A stretch of DNA of 64,000 bases, from the NCBI RefSeq assembly GCF_000813005.1, contig NZ_JSYP01000011.1, positions 1 to 64,000 on the forward strand, given 5' to 3'. Position numbers and translations under genes: made by a program. The notes under the pieces are model-generated. The model had not been told where the DNA came from. It saw only the letters and a list, made by a program, of their open reading frames with translations, and made no database searches. Source of the stretch: Flavobacterium sp. KMS. Its GTDB lineage: Bacteria > Bacteroidota > Bacteroidia > Flavobacteriales > Flavobacteriaceae. Below are positions 45,536 through 54,137 of the stretch, in pieces; position 1 is the stretch's first letter; every line of letters begins with the position of its first letter.

Positions 45536-46063
45536 GTCTTTTAAGCTATAAAGTATTTTTTGGAAATCTGCTTTATACTTGTCTTTGTTCTCCATAGAAC
45601 ACCAGGATAAAACTTTGTAAAAAGCGGTTTTTGTTTCTACAATCCCAACAAAGTAGTAAATGCTATTATTGATTTCTTTGTCAAAATAACTTGCATCACA
45701 TTCGATAAAACTGATCTCTCCTTTTTTTGTCGATTTTGGTTTTGATACATTTCTTTTTTCTTCATCTTTTAGAAAGTCTTTAATGAAATCCTCGTAAAAT
45801 TCGTTAGTAGAGGTGTAGTTCATTTCAAGAAGTTTCAATTCTTCTTTAGTATCAAAAATGACAACTCCATAAATATCTTTTACTACGTTTTTATATTGTA
45901 TGGCAGCTGAGCTGTTTAAATCAGCAGTTTTGCTCATATAATCAGGCAAACTGATATCAAAAGTGTGTCCTGCTTTATACTCTTTAAAAGTGCTTTGAGA
46001 GAAAATAGCTGTGCTCATAAAAAGTGAAGCTATTAAAAATAAAGATGTTACTGTAGTTTTCAT
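45533..46063 (-). CDS. Exported protein of unknown function
   Basis: The 176 residues begin with a signal peptide (SLFLIASLFMSTAIFSQ). The mature part starts FKEYKAGHTFDISLPDYMSK and alternates strands and helices in a way that recalls the PsbP/MOG1-like fold, but I cannot assign a family. There are two cysteines (ECDASYF and SWCSMEN). The likely place is periplasm. The upstream gene at 46130-46531 is on the same strand, 67 bp away, so the two may be co-transcribed. Confidence 0.7.
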   Translation of the reverse strand: MKTTVTSLFLIASLFMSTAIFSQSTFKEYKAGHTFDISLPDYMSKTADLNSSAAIQYKNVVKDIYGVVIFDTKEELKLLEMNYTSTNEFYEDFIKDFLKDEEKRNVSKPKSTKKGEISFIECDASYFDKEINNSIYYFVGIVETKTAFYKVLSWCSMENKDKYKADFQKILYSLKD

Positions 46064-46129
46064 TTGGAATATTTCTTGGTGGTTTTGGTTATGAATGATT
46101 AGTAGAGACGCACCGCAGTGCTTCTTTGA

Positions 46130-46531
46130 TTATATAATACCTTTTTCAATCATCTCAAGCATTACTGGAGATGCATTTTTAAAAGTCGGAGCTTGTTCGA
46201 TAATACTTCCTACATTCTTTTTATTTACTTTAAAAGTAATATCAGCATCGGTTGTAAACAATAAAGCCGTTAAAAAAGGATTCTTGATGTATGGAGTGAG
46301 AACAATAAAAGCTTCATCAAGAGTATGGAAACTTTCTATTTCTTCTGTTTTATAACGTGCCGTAAGAGAAACACCGTAAGTGTTGTCTTCGTTGATGACA
46401 AGACGGAAATAGATGTTTTTTATTTCGGTGTCACCAATGGTTTTAGCCAATGTAAGTTTAGCAAAAGTTCCGCTCTGGATACTTTCTTTTACTTTTTGCC
46501 AAAACTCTTTTAATATAGATTCGTAAGACAT
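46130..46531 (-). CDS. Hypothetical cytosolic protein
   Basis: I do not recognise this 133-residue protein. It lacks a signal peptide and membrane segments. It opens with a helix (SYESILKEFWQKVKESIQSG) and continues with beta strands and Ile/Thr-rich stretches such as LTLAKTIGDTEIKNIYFRLV. The text is compositionally normal for the genome, so it is probably a real gene. A short spacer separates it from the exported protein downstream. No functional clue comes from context. Confidence 0.6.
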   Translation of the reverse strand: MSYESILKEFWQKVKESIQSGTFAKLTLAKTIGDTEIKNIYFRLVINEDNTYGVSLTARYKTEEIESFHTLDEAFIVLTPYIKNPFLTALLFTTDADITFKVNKKNVGSIIEQAPTFKNASPVMLEMIEKGII

Positions 46532-46607
46532 GATGTTGTTTTAATATTATTTATTGTTTTAACGGTTTAATGATTTTACCGCAAAGATTTGTAGGAGTCT
46601 TGATTTT

Positions 46608-46702
46608 ACCGCAAAGAGCGCAAAGTTATACGCAAAGTTCGCAAAGCTTTGTTTTAGGTTTTCCTTAGTGTTCTTTGCGTATAACTTTGCGCTCTTTGCG
46701 GT
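46608..46702. repeat. 30-bp perfect inverted repeat of the CGCAAAG family
   Basis: Bases 46608-46637 (starting ACCGCAAAGAGCGCAAAG) are the exact reverse complement of 46673-46702, with a 35-nt loop. A partial extra copy lies at about 46577-46587. The same word family is upstream of trpS at 1316-1370. The stem lies 10 bp after the crotonase stop and could act as a transcription stop or a nuclease-resistant 3' end. Confidence 0.75.
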
Positions 46703-46712
46703 TAAAAAACCT

Positions 46713-47495
46713 TTATTTCCCAGTAAATTCAGCTTTTCTTTTTTCTAAGAATGCTGTAGTTCCTTCGATGAAATCTTTAGTTCCAAAGCATTTACCAAAA
46801 GATTTTATTTCAGTTTCAAAACCATTTTTGCCATCTTTATAATTAGCATTTATAGCTTTAATAGCCTTAGAAATAGCGTATGGAGCATTCTTGATTATCT
46901 TTTCTGCAATACCATTGCAATAAGCAATAAGCTCAGCTTGAGGTACCACGTGATTAACCAATCCGTATTGTTTAGCTTCTTCAGCGTTAAGCATTCCTGC
47001 AGTCATAATCATTTCCATAGCACGACCTTTACCAATAAGTTGAGGTAAACGTTGTGTTCCTCCATATCCAGGAATAAGTCCTAAAGAAACTTCTGGTAAT
47101 CCCATTTTTGCATTATCAGATGCAATTCGGAAATGACAAGCCATTGCCAATTCTAATCCGCCACCAAGAGCAAAACCATTTACGGCTGCAATAACTGGTT
47201 TCTTTAAATTTTCGATAAAATCAAATAATTTCTCCTGACCTTCTGCTGCCAAAGCAGTTCCTTCTTCGATAGAATAATTAGCAAATTCTGAAATATCAGC
47301 TCCAGCTACAAATGCTTTTTCTCCGCTTCCAGTTAATACAATCACACGAATGTCATTGTTTTTTGCCAATAATTTAAATGCTTTTTGCAAATCATTAATC
47401 GTTGTTTTATTCAAAGCATTAAGCTTCGTAGGACGATTAATTGTAACGGTTGCAATTTTCTCTTCGATTGAGACTAGTATATTTTCGTAGTTCAT
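46713..47495 (-). CDS. Enoyl-CoA hydratase / crotonase family enzyme
   Basis: This 260-residue protein belongs to the crotonase superfamily and would hydrate 2-enoyl-CoA in fatty-acid or related acyl-CoA breakdown. The opening ATVTINRPTKLNALN and the oxyanion-hole helix VNGFALGGGLELAMACHFR are classic. The catalytic Glu region reads GLPEVSLGLIPGYGGTQRL, containing both glutamate positions expected in a true hydratase. The start is at 47495, 12 bp after the end of the histidine kinase gene, so both may be one transcript. The exact CoA substrate is not readable from sequence. Confidence 0.92.
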   Translation of the reverse strand: MNYENILVSIEEKIATVTINRPTKLNALNKTTINDLQKAFKLLAKNNDIRVIVLTGSGEKAFVAGADISEFANYSIEEGTALAAEGQEKLFDFIENLKKPVIAAVNGFALGGGLELAMACHFRIASDNAKMGLPEVSLGLIPGYGGTQRLPQLIGKGRAMEMIMTAGMLNAEEAKQYGLVNHVVPQAELIAYCNGIAEKIIKNAPYAISKAIKAINANYKDGKNGFETEIKSFGKCFGTKDFIEGTTAFLEKRKAEFTGK

Positions 47496-47506
47496 GATAC
47501 TGTTAT

Positions 47507-48979
47507 TTATGAGTTTGTAATTGGTAGTGTAACCGTAAATGTGGTTCCTTTTCCGTATTCTGTTTCAAAGGTAATTGTTCCTTTATAATTTTCGATAATG
47601 TTTTTTATTATTCCGAGACCAAGACCCATTCCGCTATTCTTTGTGGTAAACTTTGGTTCAAAAACGCGGTCAACATCTTGTTTTTGTATTCCTATTCCGT
47701 TGTCTGTTACAGTAATTTCAACATTGTCGCCTTGTCTTTTTACAGTAACCAAAATCGATTTATAATGTTGGATTTCTGGAATGGCTTGTGTGGCATTTTT
47801 AACCAGATTGGTAATAATTCGGATAAGTTGTGTTCTGTCCATTTTCGAAATAATCTCTTCCTCTTCGCTCTGGAAAACAATATATTCTTCGTTAAAGATA
47901 TCTAGCGCAAGCTCTACCACTTCCACCACATTTAATGTTTCGTTTTGTTGTGCAGGCATCGAAGCAAAATTAGAAAATGCCGAAGCCACAGCTGTCATGG
48001 TATCTATTTGCTGAATTAATGTTTCGGAGTAATCATTCAGTTTTTGCTTAACATCAGGAGCAGTTGGGTCAAATTTTCTTTGGAAACTTTGTACTGTCAA
48101 ACGCATTGGCGTAAGCGGATTCTTAATTTCATGCGCTACTTGTTTCGCCATTTCGCGCCAAGCTTCCTCACGTTCGCTTTGAGCTAGTTTTATGGCACTT
48201 TTCTCGAGTTTTTCCACCATTCCGTTGTAAGACTTGATTAGGAAGTTAATCTCCTTACTGCTGGCCTCTAAAACAATCATTTCGTTTTTCTGGTTCAGGT
48301 TGGTCTCACTCAGCTTATCCGAAATGGTTTTTAATGATTTGGTGATGTAGGTTGATAGGAAATAAGCCAGTGCAAATGCTACAATAAGCATAAATGAATA
48401 AACCTGACCCAAACGGATAAGGAAAGTATTGAGCTCATTTTCATAATACCCATCATCTTCAATATATGGTAAGTTCAAAATCCCGAGCGGTTTGAATTTC
48501 TCGTCTTTTATTAAACTATACGAAGAACGGTTTTTTACACCATCTTGAGTTTTTATATCTACAAAGCGTTTTTCTATAGAAGAACGCACTAGTTTTAAGA
48601 TGTATTCAGGGATTGGCGGCGAAACTTTATCAACAGCAAATGATTCTTTGGATGATTTTAAAAGTTGCCCTTTAAGACTATAAATGTTGATTTCGATATT
48701 ATGAATTTGTGCTAGCTCATGAATTTTATCTTTAAAAATCAAATCCAAATTGGCAGTTTTTAAAGGATAAGTTGTAGTAGCAAGAACATAATTGATGTGT
48801 TCTTTTACTGCATTTTCTTTTCGCTCTAAACGCTCTTGGTGATATTCTTTGGCCTCATTCTTAAATTGAATAATCGAAATCGAAGCCAATAAAACAGAAG
48901 CAACAACAATCAATACAATCATCGAAAGGAATATCCTTACACGCAACGAAAGCATCGACATTTTGAAGTTCTTGAACAT
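47507..48979 (-). CDS. Sensor histidine kinase (NtrY-like)
   Basis: The protein has 490 residues. Two membrane helices lie at about 13-38 and 191-212 and enclose a periplasmic sensor region of about 150 residues. A HAMP linker at about 212-265 leads to the HisKA domain with the phospho-acceptor His283 in AHEIKNPLTPMR, then the ATPase domain with the N box LVKNATQAIPE, DNGIGIQKQD, and GMGLGLGIIKNI. The arrangement resembles NtrY-type kinases. No response regulator gene is next to it, so the partner is elsewhere. The crotonase gene follows after 11 bp. Confidence 0.92.
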   Translation of the reverse strand: MFKNFKMSMLSLRVRIFLSMIVLIVVASVLLASISIIQFKNEAKEYHQERLERKENAVKEHINYVLATTTYPLKTANLDLIFKDKIHELAQIHNIEINIYSLKGQLLKSSKESFAVDKVSPPIPEYILKLVRSSIEKRFVDIKTQDGVKNRSSYSLIKDEKFKPLGILNLPYIEDDGYYENELNTFLIRLGQVYSFMLIVAFALAYFLSTYITKSLKTISDKLSETNLNQKNEMIVLEASSKEINFLIKSYNGMVEKLEKSAIKLAQSEREEAWREMAKQVAHEIKNPLTPMRLTVQSFQRKFDPTAPDVKQKLNDYSETLIQQIDTMTAVASAFSNFASMPAQQNETLNVVEVVELALDIFNEEYIVFQSEEEEIISKMDRTQLIRIITNLVKNATQAIPEIQHYKSILVTVKRQGDNVEITVTDNGIGIQKQDVDRVFEPKFTTKNSGMGLGLGIIKNIIENYKGTITFETEYGKGTTFTVTLPITNS

Positions 48980-49005
48980 TTTTTTAGTATTTAGTTTTGA
49001 GTTCC

Positions 49006-49048
49006 AGTCGCAGTTTTAAGTATCAGTGCAAAACTGGAAACTGCGACT
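49006..49048. repeat. 11-bp inverted repeat between kinase and hemJ genes
   Basis: AGTCGCAGTTT at 49006-49016 pairs exactly with 49038-49048. The loop contains another small pair of similar words (AGTATCAGTGC). No T-run follows on either side. A role as a weak terminator or dispersed repeat is possible. Confidence 0.4.
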
Positions 49049-49059
49049 AGTACTGAAGA

Positions 49060-49611
49060 CTATTTATTTCTCTCTCGTATTCTTTTATAAAATTGAAATC
49101 CCAGCATGATTAAAACCGAGAATAATATAATCCCGATTACACCATAAATCCAGTTTACAGCATTTTTTAAAACAACCAAAAACACTACAGAAAACAATAT
49201 TATAGTTGCTCCTTCATTCCACAAACGCATGAAATTATTAGTGTGTTTTACTTCGTTATTTTGTAATTGCTTAAATATCTGATGGCATTTTCCGTGATAT
49301 AAATATAATAAAAATACAAAGCAAAGTTTTACGTGCATCCATGGCATTTGTAACCATGATTTACCTAAATCGGTAAAAAATAACATCCAGAAAGCAAAAA
49401 TGCTTGCTAAAACTGCCGATGGCCAAGTAATAATATACCACAATCGATACGTCATTATCTTGTATTGCTTTTGCAAAATCTCTTTTTCTGGAGATGGTTT
49501 GTCATTGGCTTCGATTTGGTAAACAAATAATCGAACAATATAAAACAATCCAGCAAACCAAGTGATTACAAAGATGAGGTGTAATGACTTTAAGTAGTTA
49601 TAGTATTCCAT
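49060..49611 (-). CDS. hemJ: Protoporphyrinogen IX oxidase HemJ (CopD-like)
   Basis: HemJ oxidises protoporphyrinogen IX to protoporphyrin IX, the penultimate heme step, at the inner membrane. The 183 residues contain four or five hydrophobic helices. The first helix carries the conserved His10 in LKSLHLIFVITWFAGLFYIVR. Later WMHVKLCFVFLLYLYHGKCH contains the conserved Lys and His. The family was earlier annotated as CopD-like or UPF0093. It lies 65 bp downstream of hemH on the same strand, so oxidation and iron insertion are encoded together. Confidence 0.88.
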   Translation of the reverse strand: MEYYNYLKSLHLIFVITWFAGLFYIVRLFVYQIEANDKPSPEKEILQKQYKIMTYRLWYIITWPSAVLASIFAFWMLFFTDLGKSWLQMPWMHVKLCFVFLLYLYHGKCHQIFKQLQNNEVKHTNNFMRLWNEGATIILFSVVFLVVLKNAVNWIYGVIGIILFSVLIMLGFQFYKRIRERNK

Positions 49612-49676
49612 TATATATTTATAATTTTGGCCACAACTTGCGTCCAGTATAAAATCTTTTTTCTTTACTCTATTTT

Positions 49677-50690
49677 CTATTTAGCCCAATCTTTAATCCA
49701 GTTGCTTACCGTTACACACCACTCATCATCATCATTTAAACATGGAATAGCTAGGAATTCTTCTCCGCCATTTTCTTGAAAATCTTCTTTGGCGCGCATG
49801 GCAATTTCTTCCAAAGTTTCTAAACAATCTGAAACAAAAGCAGGAGTTACTACAGCTAAATTTTTGATTCCTTTAGCTGGCATTTTATTGATTTCAACAT
49901 CAGTGTAAGGCTCTAACCATTTGTCTCCAGCCAATCGTGATTGGAAAGTTAAACTGTATTTATCTGCAGGAAGTCCTAATAACTTCACAACTTGTCTTGT
50001 GGTTTCATAACATTGATGACGGTAGCAAAAATCATGTGCTGGAGATGGTGTGTTACAACATGAACCGTCGATTTTGCAATGTGATTTTGTTACATCGGTT
50101 TTGCGGATATGACGTTCTGGGATTCCGTGGTAAGAAAATAATAAATGGTCATATTCAAACCCAACTAGATTTCTTTTAATAGAATCGGCAAGGTTTTTAA
50201 TGTAATCTGGTTTATTGTAAAAGGCAGGAACATCGGTAAAAGTCATCTGTGGAAACTTCTTTTTACGAATTTCTTCAGCTTTAACCAAAATTGTCAAAGT
50301 CGATGCCATTGCGTATTGAGGATATAATGGAAAAAGTAATACTTCGGTAACTCCTTTTTCATGTAATTCCTGAAGTCCTTTTTCAATTGTCATGCTTCCA
50401 TAACGCATTGCCAATGCAACATGGACATCAACTAAAGGTTGTATTTTCTTTTGCATTCTTTCAGAAAGAACAACAAGAGGAGAACCTTCATCCCACCAAA
50501 TCTTTTCGTAAGCATGTGCCGATTCTTCGGGTCTTTTTCTTAAAATGATTCCACGAACTAATAATGCTCTCAATAAATACGGAACGTCGATTACGTATTT
50601 ATCCATTAAAAATTCATCTAAATATGGTTTTACATCTTTTGGAGTTGGACTTTCGGGTGAACCTAGATTTACTAATAATACGCCTTTCAT
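49677..50690 (-). CDS. hemH: Ferrochelatase with a cysteine cluster
   Basis: Ferrochelatase inserts ferrous iron into protoporphyrin IX to make protoheme. The 337 residues are of normal length. The catalytic His188 is in LFSYHGIPERH, and GSPLVVLSERM and PLYPQYAMAST are other landmarks. Five cysteines lie close together at 205, 211, 212, 222 and 227 (SHCKIDGSCC and HDFCYRHQCYE), right after the catalytic His. Such an internal group is associated with [2Fe-2S] clusters in some bacterial ferrochelatases. hemJ follows on the same strand; a dispersed 42-bp repeat lies just upstream. Confidence 0.96.
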   Translation of the reverse strand: MKGVLLVNLGSPESPTPKDVKPYLDEFLMDKYVIDVPYLLRALLVRGIILRKRPEESAHAYEKIWWDEGSPLVVLSERMQKKIQPLVDVHVALAMRYGSMTIEKGLQELHEKGVTEVLLFPLYPQYAMASTLTILVKAEEIRKKKFPQMTFTDVPAFYNKPDYIKNLADSIKRNLVGFEYDHLLFSYHGIPERHIRKTDVTKSHCKIDGSCCNTPSPAHDFCYRHQCYETTRQVVKLLGLPADKYSLTFQSRLAGDKWLEPYTDVEINKMPAKGIKNLAVVTPAFVSDCLETLEEIAMRAKEDFQENGGEEFLAIPCLNDDDEWCVTVSNWIKDWAK

Positions 50691-50700
50691 TATGATTTTC

Positions 50701-50742
50701 TTGCTTTAGGCTTTAAGCTTTAGGCTTTAAGCATTTGTTTGT
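50701..50742. repeat. 42-bp dispersed repeat, copy 1
   Basis: The 42 bp here are the exact reverse complement of 55767-55808. The unit is itself made of near repeats of GCTTTAGGCTTTAA. It lies directly upstream of the hemH start codon. Confidence 0.8.
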
Positions 50743-50837
50743 TTAAATTTTCGTCAAAAGTATGTAATACAACTTTTGAGAAATATGATAAATATTATTT
50801 TTTATTTATGTTTTGATATATAAAATTGATGTTGATT

Positions 50838-51710
50838 TTAAATATTAGTATTTATCGACATCAGATATTTTTTTGGAGTGGTTGCAAATTTCTTTTTAAA
50901 AGCTGCAATAAAATGACTCCCAGTACTATATCCTATTTTTAAACCTACTTCGTTTACATTATAAGAACCACTGTCAAGTAATTTTCGGGCATAATCCATT
51001 TTATAGTCGAATAGAAACCCATAAACAGTATCGCCATAAATTTGTTTGAAACCCATTTTTAGTTTCTTCAGGTTCAAACCAATTTCATCGGCTAGTTCCT
51101 GTAAACCTGGAGGTTCAGCCATATTGGCGATAATAATTTCTTTGGCTTTTCGAATTTTTAAAACATTGTCTTCATCTATTAAAAACGGACATTGTTCGGC
51201 ATTTGGATCTTCGGTTCTGTTAAAATACAAACTCAATAACTCGTATCCTTTGCCTTTGTAATACAGGTTTTTTATGGATGGATGTAGATTATAATGAAAT
51301 AGCTGACTCAGAACAATTGCCATCGATGGACTAATGTTTCCTTCGTTATAATATTTCTTATCTTTATTATCGGCACTTAAAAAAGTGATGTAATCAGCTT
51401 CGGTTGAGAATAATGCATGAAATTTCTTAATCGAAATGATTACCGAAATAACCCATGAATTTGGCGAAAGTTCTAAATGGAGAGGTAATTCTTTTTGAGG
51501 ATTGTATAAAAGTAGCGATTTTTCTTCTTTCAATTCCAATGCATAACTGCCTTGATTGAATAGGAATTTTGCTTTTCCTTTTATACCAAAGTGAAACTGT
51601 ATCAGCCCACTACCGATTTCTCGCTGGGCATTAAATAACTCCGAACTGTCATTCTGAAAACGAATAAGCGTAAAGTCGTCTTCAATTTTTATAATTTCTT
51701 GAGAACTCAT
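50838..51710 (-). CDS. AraC-family transcriptional regulator
   Basis: The 290-residue protein has a variable N-terminal sensing domain (about 1-185) and a C-terminal AraC-type double helix-turn-helix at about 190-285. The first helix-turn-helix reads LQELADEIGLNLKKLKMGFK; the second contains VNEVGLKIGYSTGSHFIAAF. The overall form recalls regulators of iron or siderophore genes such as PchR, but that is only resemblance. It lies between hemH on one side and hemA on the other, divergent from hemA, so a role in controlling heme genes is a reasonable guess. Confidence 0.87.
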   Translation of the reverse strand: MSSQEIIKIEDDFTLIRFQNDSSELFNAQREIGSGLIQFHFGIKGKAKFLFNQGSYALELKEEKSLLLYNPQKELPLHLELSPNSWVISVIISIKKFHALFSTEADYITFLSADNKDKKYYNEGNISPSMAIVLSQLFHYNLHPSIKNLYYKGKGYELLSLYFNRTEDPNAEQCPFLIDEDNVLKIRKAKEIIIANMAEPPGLQELADEIGLNLKKLKMGFKQIYGDTVYGFLFDYKMDYARKLLDSGSYNVNEVGLKIGYSTGSHFIAAFKKKFATTPKKYLMSINTNI

Positions 51711-51885
51711 AGCGATATTTTTTTTTGCTAAAAATGAAAGTTAATCTCAAATCTTATTTAGAATAACTCTAAATAAAACAATTCTAATGACTTGATTTTG
51801 CTGCAAAAATAACGTTTTTTGCATAATAACAACCAATTAGAATTAAAAAAACACATAGCGACACAAAAAGTACTTTGAGCGTTAC

Positions 51886-51913
51886 TTTTATAAATACTAT
51901 AATGATAATTTTG
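51886..51913 (+). promoter_or_regulatory. Promoter of hemA
   Basis: TAATTTTG at 51906-51913 fits the -7 box; a TTT stands 17 nt upstream at 51886-51888. Transcription would begin around 51920, which leaves no leader for the ATG at 51924 and favours the ATG at 51939. Confidence 0.55.
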
Positions 51914-51938
51914 TTGCACTTTTATGACAAGGGCATTT

Positions 51939-53195
51939 ATGGAAAATAATAACGTATCGAAACATCAGTATTTTTATTCAGTTGGACTGAGCTATAAAAA
52001 GGCCGATGCTGCGATTAGGGGTAAGTTTAGTTTAGACGTTGATGCAAAAACGCGCCTGCTGGAACAAGCCAAGAATGAGGGAATTGAAAGTTTAATAGTT
52101 ACATCTACATGCAACCGTACAGAAATATATGGTTTTGCAGAACATCCTTTTCAACTTATAAAATTAATTTGCGAAAACAGTAATGGTTCTATCGAAGAAT
52201 TTCAGAAAGTTGGTTTCGTATATAAAAATCAAGAAGCAATTAATCATCTTTTTAGAGTAGGAACTGGTTTAGACAGTCAGATTTTAGGAGATTTTGAGAT
52301 TATTGCTCAAATTAAAACTAGCTTCACACAATCAAAAGCATTTGGTTTAGCCAATACTTTTATCGAAAGATTAGTAAACGCAGTGATTCAGGCTAGCAAA
52401 AAAATCAAAAATGAAACCGAAATAAGTTCAGGTGCAACTTCAGTATCTTTTGCTTCGGTTCAGTATATTATAAAAAACGTTGAAGATATCGGGAACAAGA
52501 ACATCTTGTTATTTGGTACTGGAAAAATTGGTAGAAATACTTGTGAGAATTTAGTAAAACATACTAAAAACGAACATATCACTTTGATAAACCGTACTAA
52601 AGATAAAGCCGAAAAACTTGCTGGAAAATTAAATCTTATTGTAAAAGATTATTCAGAGTTACATCTTGAACTACAAAAGGCTGATGTTGTCGTTGTGGCA
52701 ACTGGAGCACAAAATCCTACAGTTGATAAAGCAATCCTAAATCTTAAAAAACCTTTATTGATTCTGGATTTATCGATTCCTAAGAATGTAAATGAAAATG
52801 TAGAAGAACTGGACGGAGTTACTTTAATCCACATGGATTATTTGTCGCAACTTACAGACGAAACTTTAGAGAATCGTAAAAAACATATTCCTGCTGCCGA
52901 AGCTATCATTGAAGAAATTAAGGAAGAATTTGTAACCTGGACTAAAGGAAGAAAATTTGCTCCGACTATCAATGCCTTGAAAGAAAAACTGAATGCGATA
53001 AAAAATTCAGAGTTGGATTTCCAAAGTAAAAAAATAGCTGATTTTAACGAGGAACAAGCCGAAATTATCAGTGCAAGAATCATCCAGAAAATTACAACTC
53101 ATTTTGCCAATCACCTTAAAGATGATAATACTATGGTAGATGAAAGTATCGAATGGATTGAAAAAGTATTTAAAATAGGAGTAAGCGCAAAATAA
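51939..53195 (+). CDS. hemA: Glutamyl-tRNA reductase
   Basis: This NADPH-dependent enzyme reduces glutamyl-tRNA to glutamate-1-semialdehyde, the committing step of heme synthesis by the C5 route. From the ATG at 51939 it has 418 residues, normal for the family. The catalytic Cys is in TSTCNRTEIYGF, the shuttle motif LGDFEIIAQIK follows, and the NADP-binding loop reads LLFGTGKIGRNT. The C-terminal helical domain dimerises. The frame opens at 51924, but the promoter position argues for the later start. Downstream are a repeat array and a GxxExxY gene before hemC. Confidence 0.95.
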   Translation: MENNNVSKHQYFYSVGLSYKKADAAIRGKFSLDVDAKTRLLEQAKNEGIESLIVTSTCNRTEIYGFAEHPFQLIKLICENSNGSIEEFQKVGFVYKNQEAINHLFRVGTGLDSQILGDFEIIAQIKTSFTQSKAFGLANTFIERLVNAVIQASKKIKNETEISSGATSVSFASVQYIIKNVEDIGNKNILLFGTGKIGRNTCENLVKHTKNEHITLINRTKDKAEKLAGKLNLIVKDYSELHLELQKADVVVVATGAQNPTVDKAILNLKKPLLILDLSIPKNVNENVEELDGVTLIHMDYLSQLTDETLENRKKHIPAAEAIIEEIKEEFVTWTKGRKFAPTINALKEKLNAIKNSELDFQSKKIADFNEEQAEIISARIIQKITTHFANHLKDDNTMVDESIEWIEKVFKIGVSAK

Positions 53196-53217
53196 AATTT
53201 CGCATTACGCAAAATAA

Positions 53218-53460
53218 GATTTTACCATTAAGAGATTAAGAAAAGTTAAGTTTTTGTATTGTCTTAAAAAAGATTTACCATTAAGAGATTAAGAAAAGTT
53301 AAGTTTTGTCTTGTCTTAAAAAAAATGAACCATTAAGAGATTAAGAAAAATTAAGTTTTTGTATTGTCTTAATATAAATGAATAATTAAGAGATAAAGAA
53401 AATTAAGCGCTGTGTTATAAATGCAACTCTTCATTAACTTAATATCTTAATGGTGAGGAA
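53218..53460. repeat. Short tandem repeats between hemA and the GxxExxY gene
   Basis: ACCATTAAGAGATTAAG recurs at 53224, 53277 and 53329, with a decayed copy near 53382, a spacing of 52-53 bp. Each copy is followed by GTTAAGTTTTTGTATTGTC or a close variant. At about 53436-53455 an inverted version (TTAATATCTTAATGGT) precedes the GxxExxY gene. There are no spacers of constant length and unrelated sequence, so it is not a CRISPR array. Confidence 0.8.
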
Positions 53461-53474
53461 ATAAAATTTGTTCT

Positions 53475-53879
53475 ATGACAAAAAAAGAGGTTACTCAATT
53501 GGCTTATGAAATTACTGGCTTTGCTATAAAAGTTCATAAAACACTTGGTCCCGGACTTTTAGAAAGTATTTATGAGCAATGCCTTAAATATGAATTAGAA
53601 CAAAATGGTTATGATGTTAAACAACAATTAGCGGTTAAAATAGAATATTACAATCTTGAATTTGAGTCAGATTTAAGAATAGATTTATTAGTAAATGACT
53701 GTATTGTTGTCGAATTAAAAGCAGTAGAAAATTTATTGCCAATTCACGAAGCACAATTATTAACGTATATGAAATTATTACAAAGACCCCAAGGTTTATT
53801 AATCAATTTTAATACTATAAATATAACAAAATCAATGAAACCGCTGGTTAACGAGTTTTTTTCGAGATTAGAAGATTAG
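53475..53879 (+). CDS. GxxExxY protein, second copy
   Basis: The 134 residues belong to the GxxExxY (PDDEXK_3) family. The naming motif GLLESIY is at residues 27-33; the segment DLRIDLLVNDCIVVELKAVE holds the D...ExK nuclease core. The first copy at 1859-2236 is clearly related but not close (shared KxLGPGLLE, ELKxVExL and LLINF blocks). It lies between hemA and hemC, in the same direction, inside repeats on both sides. It thus looks like an insertion that was tolerated in the heme cluster. Function is unknown. Confidence 0.85.
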   Translation: MTKKEVTQLAYEITGFAIKVHKTLGPGLLESIYEQCLKYELEQNGYDVKQQLAVKIEYYNLEFESDLRIDLLVNDCIVVELKAVENLLPIHEAQLLTYMKLLQRPQGLLINFNTINITKSMKPLVNEFFSRLED

Positions 53880-53884
53880 AAAAA

Positions 53885-54112
53885 GAAATTGAACAATTAA
53901 GAAATTAAGTTTTGTTTTAAAAGAAGTTGAAGCATTAAGAGATTAAGAAAAATTAAGCGATATACTTAAAAAAAACAACCTTAATGAATCTTAATTTCTT
54001 AATGGTAAAATTAGGATAGTGAACTAATTTTAAGGTAAGAGATTATCTTTATTAACTTAAAAGAATACTCACCAAGCTTAATGTACCTTAATTTCTTAAT
54101 GGTAAAAAACAA
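53885..54112. repeat. Direct and inverted repeats downstream of the GxxExxY gene
   Basis: Direct copies (ATTAAGAAATTAAG, then GCATTAAGAGATTAAG) lie near 53890-53950. Two inverted copies (CTTAATTTCTTAATGGTAAAA) lie near 53991-54010 and 54090-54109. The repeat word is the same as upstream of the gene, so it is bracketed by related sequence on both sides. Confidence 0.75.
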
Positions 54113-54137
54113 GAAACCTTGGTTTTAATAAACAGAA

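Noticed and set aside
53218..53460. CRISPR-like periodic repeats
   Set aside because: Spacing is regular but the sequence between repeat words is also conserved, there are only about four copies and no cas genes are near.
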